This document shows, piece by piece, positions 57,101-64,000 of a stretch of 64,000 nt of DNA. A program made the position numbers and the translations under genes. The stretch comes from Phytoseiulus persimilis (Eukaryota; Arthropoda; Arachnida; Mesostigmata; Phytoseiidae). Position 1 is the first letter of the stretch. Every line of letters starts with the position of its first letter. The stretch lies in NCBI GenBank assembly GCA_037576195.1, contig CM075104.1, positions 23,266,211 through 23,330,210 on the forward strand, written 5' to 3'. Under the pieces are notes generated by a model that did no database searches, was not told where the DNA came from, and worked only from the letters and a program-made list of their open reading frames with translations.

Positions 57101-58850
57101 TTAGCGCAACAGCTGTCATCCGATCCGTTTACCTTAGCGGAATAGGTGGTGGGTTCTGTGAGCACCAAATATTCTTCACCAGGGCAGCTATGTGGAGGCA
57201 CCTCGCGAACTGGTCGTCTCCCAGCAGCTGTTGCAGCCGTTGCAGGTCCTGCACTTCACCCGTCGAGATTGCTGGTTCCGAGGCTGCTGCAGCCTCGATT
57301 CTCCTCGCTGCTTCCATAAGTGTATTGGCATCTGCGAGGGAGAGAAAAAAAATCATCTCGTATATTGATCGATGTGTGGGCATTGGCGGGCGGCGGGAGA
57401 GACGCAGTACAACGCAGAAAGAGGAGTGAAATGATGCAAACTTTCTCAAATTCACGTCTTGTTCCTGAGAAGTCAGACGTGTTCCGGGAAGGGGCCCGGT
57501 TCGGTGAAGCAATTATCCGTTCAACAAACCACTTCGTCTGACTGTGTTCTGATTTCTGGGATAAGTAATCAGATCCCGTTGTGCCGTGGGCCAAAACTGA
57601 CAGAGCAGAGCAAGACAGCGGCACAATCATCTGGTCGGCATAGGACGCAAGGACAACCGACAAACTGTTCGCGTGCCGAACAGTTTCCGATTCGGTGCCG
57701 ATTCCTGGACGCTATCAAAACAGCCCATCTCGTTGGAGGAATTCGCGGCGTGATGTTCTCTCAAGAGAGACGCGTCAGAGTCCCTGAGCCTGCTGGATGG
57801 ACCGGGCGTCGAACTCACCTCGACAAGCATCTCGAGAATCGCAAGACGAGATTTCACTACAAGAGGAACTGCCACCAGATCGATCGTCGAGCAAAAACTC
57901 TGCGACTTCTGACCCCTGCTCGGTCGATCGCAGGATGGTGCTCAAAACCCTGGACCACGGGATTCTCTCCCTTCGTTTGGACTCGCGACGTTTCGCTATT
58001 ATCCGCTCGCGAGTCGATTCACAAATTTTCAGCATTTCCTCGCAACAGCTGACCGCGACCAGCGGCGAAACCACGATACTCGCACACGGCGTAAGAATGG
58101 AACGACCGAGAGTGGACCCGCACGCAGAGACAAGTTTGGCGACACGTGATTCCTGAGGCGAAAATACTCGACACGTTCCCCGGACAGTAGCTTTCTCCCG
58201 CCGCCGACGACTTTTGTTTTGGCGAGAATCTCCCACTTATCACTTCGAGAAAGTCGACTTCCGCCTCCGTGGCTTCCAGTGGATCGAGGAGAAAGCGACG
58301 TCTGAGCCGAGATCGCCAGCAGCTGACTCGAAATTCGCACTCACCATACGTCACATTGAGTAGATCAGGTACGCTGAGAGAAACCGGTTTCTGGGTCACA
58401 GAACCGTCTTTCTCAAATGCAGAGTTTACAACTCCCCTAGCCGGTGGGTTCTGTTCTAATGCCTGTAGCCTTTTCGAGTCTCTCAAAGAACAGCGAGATA
58501 GACCTAAGTGGACGAATAGCATCGATTATTGACTTGGAAATCGTTCCGTGCTCGCGGCTCAGATGCCGGTGGAGCCTCTCGATTGCTCCTGCTCGATCCG
58601 AGGGCTCCGGAGCTTACTTTGCGACTGTAAAGTCGGAGCTTGGACTTGAATGTCCGCCATATTGAGCTGGGATGCGCAGCGAGACGATATGGGTGTTTCT
58701 GTTTTCTCTCCGGGATCGCTCTTCAAACTGCCATATGTTCCATATCCGAGACCCTGGGTCGTCCCTCCGTAGCCGACCTCGCTGCGAGTGGACGCACTCC
58801 GACCGAGTGACTCCCAATTTCCCGAGTTGCCTCTGTTTGATGTTCGGTTC
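53969..58850 (-). CDS. sdt: Stardust/PALS1 MAGUK polarity scaffold (gene span)
   Basis: A membrane-associated guanylate kinase homologue with L27-L27-PDZ-SH3-GUK order, encoded on the minus strand. Stardust/PALS1 binds Crumbs through PDZ-SH3-GUK and Patj through L27, and sets the apical membrane of epithelia. Eight 3' exons are called with GT donors, AG acceptors and agreeing phases, ending at TAG 53969-53971. Further 5' exons with unusual, less conserved sequence extend to at least 58850 and probably 60566. The PDZ and SH3 sequences point to PALS1 rather than to other MPP proteins. Introns between the 3' exons are about 85-155 bp, except 815 bp between the L27 and PDZ exons. Confidence 0.93.
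54190..54341 (-). CDS. sdt: sdt exon: GUK domain
   Basis: Acceptor TTCCAG before 54341 and donor GTGAGA after 54190. Encodes [20 protein letters not shown] and a charged helix ending AREIEDR. Joins the last exon with the split codon AG/G. Intron to the last exon is 88 bp. Confidence 0.93.
54440..54651 (-). CDS. sdt: sdt exon: GUK domain core
   Basis: Acceptor CTTGCAG before 54651. Encodes [20 protein letters not shown], then [13 protein letters not shown] and [14 protein letters not shown]. These are the GMP-binding-fold landmarks of GUK domains. The donor GTTCGT is weak, but the join to the next exon is in phase and rebuilds the conserved order. Confidence 0.92.
54805..54952 (-). CDS. sdt: sdt exon: start of GUK domain
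   Basis: Acceptor TTCCAG before 54952 and donor GTAAGT after 54805. Encodes [20 protein letters not shown] and then [15 protein letters not shown]. The nucleotide-loop Gly/Lys pattern of true guanylate kinases is absent, as in other MAGUK scaffolds, so no kinase activity is expected. Confidence 0.93.
55067..55453 (-). CDS. sdt: sdt exon: SH3 domain and HOOK region
   Basis: Acceptor TCGCCAG before 55453 and donor GTGAGT after 55067. Encodes an SH3 domain ([52 protein letters not shown]). A lysine-rich HOOK segment ([14 protein letters not shown]) then links to GUK. The SH3 has the PALS1-type extended RT loop. Confidence 0.96.
55554..55967 (-). CDS. sdt: sdt exon: PDZ domain
   Basis: Acceptor GTTTCAG before 55967 and donor GTTAGT after 55554. 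A Pro-rich lead ([14 protein letters not shown]) precedes the PDZ. The carboxylate-binding loop is PLGATVRN, followed by [20 protein letters not shown] and [17 protein letters not shown]. In PALS1 this domain binds the C-terminal ERLI motif of Crumbs. Confidence 0.96.
56783..56978 (-). CDS. sdt: sdt exon: second L27 domain
   Basis: Acceptor TCTTTCAG before 56978 and donor GTACGT after 56783. Encodes [20 protein letters not shown] and [20 protein letters not shown], the helical L27C pattern. Joins the PDZ exon in phase 0 over an 815-bp intron. Confidence 0.9.
57133..57331 (-). CDS. sdt: sdt exon: first L27 domain
   Basis: Acceptor CCTCGCAG before 57331 and donor GTAAAC after 57133. Encodes [20 protein letters not shown] and then [20 protein letters not shown], followed by NPPPIPLR, matching the position of L27N in PALS1. 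L27N pairs with Patj. Confidence 0.85.
57819..58040 (-). CDS. sdt: sdt 5' exon, start uncertain
   Basis: Donor GTGAGT follows 57819. The frame that joins the L27 exon in phase reads [20 protein letters not shown] and then a Ser/Cys-rich stretch ([17 protein letters not shown]). The acceptor is not clear; several AG sites between 57880 and 58170 are possible, so the right limit is a guess. Confidence 0.5.
58345..58479 (-). CDS. sdt: sdt 5' exon, divergent N-terminal region
   Basis: Donor GTGAGT follows 58345 and acceptor CTTTGAGAG precedes 58479. Encodes [20 protein letters not shown] and [16 protein letters not shown]. It joins the exon ending at 58618 in phase. No domain is recognised; in stardust the segment before L27 is poorly conserved apart from short Par6-binding motifs. 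Confidence 0.55.
58618..58850 (-). CDS. sdt: sdt 5' exon, Ser/Gly-rich
   Basis: Acceptor TGCTCTGCAG before 58850 and donor GTAAGC after 58618. Encodes [20 protein letters not shown] and [14 protein letters not shown]. Low-complexity and likely disordered. Confidence 0.5.
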
Positions 58851-60018
58851 CTGCAGAGCAAAGATGTTCCTCAAGGATCCGGGGCAGTTCCCGGTCGGCA
58901 AGCTGTAGCTTTCGCAGAGATTTTCCCCGCTGGTTCAACTTCCTCTACGGATACGTTCCATGCGAGCAGATGAATTGAATCAGGAACAGAATTACCTCTG
59001 TGTATTCAATGAGGGATCCGTGTTCTCCTGGAGATCCTGGGTGGAAGTGCAGGTGTTCTGTGGCAACGCTACCCTTTTCTCAGACGGTGTCCGGCTTCTT
59101 CGGCCTGTTCGAGGAGACGATGTAATTGACGGGTTTCCTGCAATGCGCGACTCTGGGAGTTAAAGGTACCAAACAACGGTGGAGCTGTGATTGAACTCCG
59201 CTGAGTTTACGGCTGGCCGAGTTCGCCTTTTCGAAATGTCACCCGGGCTATCAGCCCCGCAAGTCGTTCGCGAGCAGGGATTGCGGGGCAACGGGGCGCA
59301 AACTCAGGCGCGCGGCCGAACGAACGGAGGAGCGAACCAACGGAGCCGGCAATCGACTACAGGATGCCACTGCGGCTGTTTCGCCGTGTTTGTCAGACCG
59401 AGCGTAAGCTATGCGTCGTCGTAGGCGCCAACACCTGGAAGGCTTCTCGTGCTCTATGGGATAGCTCGACAGCGCATGCGTAGGCGGCGATGTGCGATTC
59501 TAGCTCACTTTAGCCTGCGCGAACTTATACGGGGAGCAGCCTAATTAGAAGTCCGAACAGCGATTCGGCGCTGTCAACAAACTGCTTTCCCTGAGTTCGA
59601 GTCCCTGGGTTCAGAGTTCGATCCCGATTTAGCCTTGGGCTTTATGACATTTTCGCATCTCCAAGGTACTGACTCAGAAAGATTCATTCCGAGAACAGAA
59701 GGTGATCATGGGGGGGGGGAATGGAGGATGGACAAAATATGGGGTCAAGAAAACCAACGGAAAAAAAATGGTGTCAAGCTCAGCTGCTGAACTAGTGGTT
59801 CCGTAGGCTGACGTTCCACGTCGATCTGATCAACGACCAGTAAATTGGAAGCAAGCCGCTGACGGCGGAGCGAGTGATAAAAACTAGTCGACAGTGCCGC
59901 AAAGCACAACTGTGGGTGGTTTCAGTTTCGTTGCGGCTAGCTTCCGGCACAACAAGCGAACCCTCGCCGGTAGAATGTAAGCCTACATTAAAAGTGGAGA
60001 GCATGAAGATGCTCATAC

Positions 60019-60298
60019 CTTGGACAGATTGTTGTGCGAAGGTGTTGTTTATATTGAAATCAAAGTGGCCCGACCCGAGGCCAGCCTGAGTTTCCCGGTG
60101 CGGGGTGCGTGGTGTCGTTGTTAGGTTGCCTTGAGATTGCAACGGTGACTTGGGCGACTTGCACGCCACTTCGTGCAGTTGTGAGGTTTTAACAGAAGTG
60201 ATGTAAATCGGATCTTGCTGCCCACCTGGACTCTGGAGCTCGCACTGTTGGTCCAGCTCCTGTGGAACGAAGAGTTCTTGCCTTTGATAAACTGAAAC
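60019..60298 (-). CDS. Candidate 5' exon, Gln/Ser-rich
   Basis: Acceptor GGGCAAG before 60298 and donor GTATGA after 60019. Encodes VSVYQRQELFVPQELDQQCE and a Thr/Pro/Gln-rich tail (TTTPRTPHRETQAGLG). It joins the exon at 60436-60566 in phase 0. It could be an N-terminal stardust exon or the 3' part of the next gene upstream; no stop codon helps decide. Confidence 0.45.
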
Positions 60299-60435
60299 CT
60301 TGCCCAACTTTCAGCTCCGGGATCATTGGAAAGCTCCGCATTATACGATTCCCAAACAGGTCATCGGAGCCCGATAAGCCTGCCACGGTGGTGGAAGGAC
60401 GGCACGAATCGGGCCGAGTAAGACACCCCACTTAC

Positions 60436-60566
60436 CTGAGACAGTTTTGTCATATCAATCGGCGTGATTTTGTTTAGAGCTGTCAGCCGTTCAAGCCGAT
60501 CTCTTGCTTGCTGTTCCACCGCGATCACAAAAGCATCCTGGACGCAATCCTGTGCGAGGTCCACGG
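60436..60566 (-). CDS. Candidate exon with helical, charged sequence
   Basis: Acceptor TTCTTCCAG before 60566 and a strong donor GTAAGTG after 60436. Encodes VDLAQDCVQDAFVIAVEQQA, then RDRLERLTALNKITPIDMTK. The family is unknown. The splice sites and amino-acid composition are convincing, but the gene it belongs to is not settled. Confidence 0.5.
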
Positions 60567-60569
60567 CTG

Positions 60570-63020
60570 GAAGAATAACCATGACTTCAGCGGTCGCCAG
60601 GGAGCAGAACTCGTTCCGCTGGAGTCGACGTTTCCGCGAGAACAAATCTGTCAACTGCTCGCCACGGGGAGGACAATATTCCGAGGAGACTCATTTCGAC
60701 TGAGCGAGCGAGCAAGCAATGCGTTTCAGACCACAGGCCCTGGACGATTCGAGTCCAGCAATATCAGTGAAGCCCTTGATTCATTTTCTATGGGTTCATT
60801 TCGACCTTATTTTCGGTGTAAGGACGGACGCGTTGAGTCACTTCAGAGTCAGCCAGGCAGAACGCATGCATGCGTCCGAGTGAGTGGGTGAGGGAGTGAC
60901 GGCGAGTCTTCTATGCGAAATTACGTCGAAGATGCTCGCTGTGCGCGTTTCCGGCTTGATGAGTCATCGGCCGAGGTGACTCCACGGCGACGTCCAAACT
61001 TCACGAGAGGAATTCTCCGAAGGCTTTATTTCACTTTCTTTTGGCATCGGTTCCGTCCAGATAACTCGCTGCCCCTACGCAACCGCTAGAATCAACGATC
61101 TGCCGAATTCCCCGATAATGTATCAGCTCATCCGTTCGCCTCTTCTGGTTTCTTCGGCCATGGGGTTTTTGAAAAGTACGTTTCCCGAAAACCTATGACA
61201 GTCCCCTTCGAACTCTGTCCCCCGATCAACTCCAGTCGTTTCGCTCGGAAGTCTCGCTAATCCCAGAGCGTTCTCGAACTCGATCGGTGAGAATCTCACC
61301 CAATGCTCCTCCGTTCGGAGAGCTCCAACGGTGCTGAACCTAGTTGCATGTATCGGCGGCTGGCCCGGTGAATCTTGGCCGACGATGCGAACAACTCGTT
61401 CCGGAAACTGATAAGTCAAATTTACGAATTACACTCACGCGCACACGTCAAGTCCGCACGGCTCGACTGCACTGAAATCACACAGCATCGAAGCGTAGCG
61501 CTCTAGTCCACAGGACTGGACGACTTGCGGAAGAGATTCGTTCCTGAATCCGATGTTCCATACGGGTTTCGGTCGACGATATCAATCACCGGAGTAGAAT
61601 ATCACTCGTATCGCATCGACACGGCCATACCTGCACGCGGCCCCGGTCTGCAGGGTAGCGGGCAAGACGGCAACACACTGGGAAAGCACGTCCACAAAAA
61701 CTCCTTGAACGACCGAACTGTTGCTCGCGCGCTGTAAAATCGTCAGCGCCGGCTCCGACGGCGGTTGTGTCCGACCCGTCTTCTGGCACTAACAGTTACG
61801 CGCGCCAACCCAATCTGCCGGCTGCTTCTGTCGGATCTCCTCCGATGGCCTTCTGGCGTGTTCTTTCACTACTTTCTGCCTACCTGCCTGAGGGCTGCCG
61901 TTGCGGTCGGTCGGTGTATCCTTCCGCCTGTGTCTGTCTATGAGCGAACGAGTGCTCGCTAGCCGGTAGGCATTTCTCTCTCACTACGCTCCGACTGCCT
62001 TACTGGAGGGCCCATATAAACTATCCCGGTTGAACAGGCAGGCCAGCGCGCAGGCAGACAGCCAGCCGGCCGTCCGACCCGCCAGACGGACGGTTGTCAC
62101 GCGCCCTCCAAGCCTGCAGCTATGGAAACCATCGGCCAATTGAACCTTGGGGGAAACTGGCGAGCAGTACACAAACAATCCTGAGAAGCCTCTCGTGCGC
62201 TTTACCAGCCTTGGCTCTGATCGCTCCGCGTGAAACTTCGCAGGGGGCGTGGACGAATGCAAAGTTTCGGCCATCGAGCTCAGATAGCTCCTTGGAGAAG
62301 GCCGTGTCGAACATTTGCTCTCCACGTGACATGCGACATTTGCCACGTGGGTTATGACTTGCGATGAGAGACTCGGATGAGGAGCATGGCGAGCGGGGGA
62401 TGATGTGGAAGTGAGGGAGCTGAACTTCAGGAACTCGATTTTCCTGCGAGCTCAAAGTTCGAAATTCGCGCGATGAGGTGACGGCTTCCAAGAGCCCTCA
62501 GTGAACCTGTTGCCTAGGGTCGAATTCGACCTTGAACTCCTTTTGATTCGAATATGCTGTGGAGACGATCAATCGAATTTCGGAGCGGTTCGAAATTCGG
62601 ATGCCTCTGTCTCGAGTTTTAACTTTTGGGGCGAAATGCTGAAGCGAAGACTTCCGACGAGGAGGACGCTTCATAGAGCTTCTACGTCAATGGGCACCGA
62701 GAACCTTGGAACGCTCGAACAAGTTTTGGGTCACATCCCTCGCAGCTCTCCGATTTTTCCCTTGGAAGGGTCTGGAAAAATTCTCAAAGAGCTGTTCGCG
62801 AACTTCACTGGACCCGTTTTCGGGAAAAACCGGACCTCCCGAAAATACATGACGTCATTTCGACGTTTTGACTCTGCGCTCGCCGAGATTCTGCACTCGT
62901 CATGGACTCTAACGACTCTAACTAGAAATAGAGTAGGGAAAGGAAATATGGATTTTTGCATGAGTTTCCTGCTCTCGCACGAGCTCCTTCCCCCATGGTC
63001 CTGAGCTGCGTGGAACTCAC
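60570..63020. other. No exon recognised
   Basis: Probably intron or 5' flank of stardust. A TATA-like CATATAAAC lies near 62012 but nothing supports a start site beside it. Open frames up to 167 codons have no named domain. Confidence 0.4.
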
Positions 63021-63188
63021 CAAATTTGGCGCCCGTTTTCCGCTTGACCCGCAGACAGATCGTTCTCGAGCGTATGCATTGGTGTATGTGCGAGATGACC
63101 TCTTTGTGACTCAGATTTTCCAGGCTCTTTCCGTTAACTTCAAGGATCTCATCTCCAACCTCGAGATCAGCCCTGTCCGCTGGTGATC
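63021..63188 (-). CDS. PDZ-domain exon of a second gene
   Basis: Acceptor GTTTCCAG before 63188 and donor GTGAGT after 63021. Encodes the second half of a PDZ domain: [40 protein letters not shown], then RTICLRVKRKTG. The carboxylate-binding loop must lie on an upstream exon, perhaps beyond the window. PALS1 has only one PDZ, so this is likely another gene, for example one with PDZ followed by other modules, or a long N-terminal stardust form. I cannot name it. Confidence 0.75.
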
Positions 63189-63199
63189 CTGGAAACAGA

Positions 63200-64000
63200 G
63201 GACTCCGTTGAGTGAGCGTACCATCGGGTCGGCTGAAACCTATCGAGCTCGGACTCGCACCCTTTCTAGAGCTCATGTTCACCCGAATTCCTCCCTGGAA
63301 AGCGAACCAAACTCGAAACGAATCGAGTCAAGCATCGAGTTCTGCCCCCAGAGGGAGATCGGCGCCAGTATCGGTTCATGGTCTGAGGACACGAATGTTC
63401 TCTTGGAGTAGTTCTTGAAACAACATTTCCGAACTGATGACGCTGAGTCCCGGAACAGAGCACTCATTCTGGGTTCTAGGCCTTCCAAACAGTCGATGCC
63501 ACCTTCTGACCAAGGCTCTTTTCTCGCCTTGTTCCATCGCAATGGATCGTGTGTTTCTGCTGCTCCGTGTTCCTCAAACGCCATAATGTAGCCCAAGATT
63601 TCCGTTCCCGGCCGAGAACCCGACGTTTCTGCTCTGGAACTCACGTTCAGGGAGCATGGGGACAGCGCTCGCTGAGAGGGAGACGTTTGGGTGGTATAAA
63701 TACGCTAGGTGTCACCATCAGGCACAGCTTCACCGTTCTGCTCTAAATCGGGGGTTGGCCTGGGTCCTCGCCGCGAGGAACTACCGATCCAGCGAGTCGC
63801 GGGCTATTCCGGGCGGAGCATGTGATCGCCTTTTCATAATCGGGCTCTGAATCTCCATCTTGGGCACGTAGGCTCTTTTTCGCCGTCGCGCCGCCCCTCT
63901 TGGCCCACATTGAAGCAGCTTCTCATCTTGATGTCTTTGTGTGTCTTTTCATTCAATCACAAACGTAGTCACGAAGCAGCCCTCACCGCGGGACAGTGGA
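63200..64000. other. No gene recognised
   Basis: Right edge of the window. It probably holds intron sequence of the PDZ-exon gene. A minus-strand frame at 63279-63644 has no recognisable domain. Confidence 0.3.

Noticed and set aside
59575..59640. tRNA-like TTCGAGTCC and TTCGATCCC motifs
   Set aside because: Two T-loop-like strings lie close together but no acceptor, D or anticodon arms can be folded around them. It could be a decayed tRNA-derived SINE.

Overview
This window looks like a stretch of an arthropod nuclear genome. It has multi-exon genes with short introns (about 80-200 bp where they can be timed). It has an intronless receptor gene with the membrane layout of arthropod ionotropic receptors (IRs), an R1-clade LINE, a mariner with a DD34D transposase, hAT and Ty3/gypsy elements, and long minisatellite DNA. 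A compact chelicerate (mite-like) genome would fit, but nothing here proves the taxon. No bacterial operons, rRNA or convincing tRNA genes were seen.

Layout. (1) 1-4.2 kb: a transposon-derived block. Sub-repeated inverted repeats (about 797-845 and 3998-4132) enclose a smaller foldback element (1006-1758) and a broken, still partly spliced gene of the Crypton-like tyrosine recombinase type (2004-3557, minus). (2) 4.15-16.5 kb: a 45-bp minisatellite array split by a nearly full-length R1-clade LINE (5334-11150). The LINE has a poly(A) tail and a 10-bp target duplication that is itself minisatellite sequence. Both outer edges of the array carry the same 150-bp hairpin-containing sequence. (3) 16.5-21.3 kb: a decayed LINE, then a 161-bp tandem repeat interrupted by a hAT element with an exact 8-bp target duplication. 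(4) 21.6-22.4 kb: a candidate small secreted-protein gene of unknown function (minus). (5) 22.5-27.3 kb: no recognisable gene. (6) 27.3-34.2 kb: nested transposons, namely a LINE 3' fragment, a hAT remnant split by a complete Ty3/gypsy element (28273-32861, 5-bp target duplication) and a copia gag fragment. (7) 34.3-35.4 kb: a 180-bp tandem repeat. (8) 35.36-53.82 kb: a tandem segmental duplication with copies A and B and a short third piece C. Copy A carries an intact IR-like gene (39470-41182, minus). In copy B that gene is broken, and a complete mariner (46847-48130) sits at a TA whose empty form survives in copy A. (9) 53.97-60.6 kb: the polarity scaffold gene stardust/PALS1 on the minus strand (L27-L27-PDZ-SH3-GUK), with all splice phases of the eight 3' exons agreeing. 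A PDZ exon of a second gene lies at 63.0-63.2 kb.

The host genes are few: stardust, one IR, the secreted-protein candidate and the PDZ exon. Most of the first 53 kb is mobile or repetitive DNA. The insertions can be ordered: minisatellite before LINE, hAT before gypsy, and segmental duplication before mariner.
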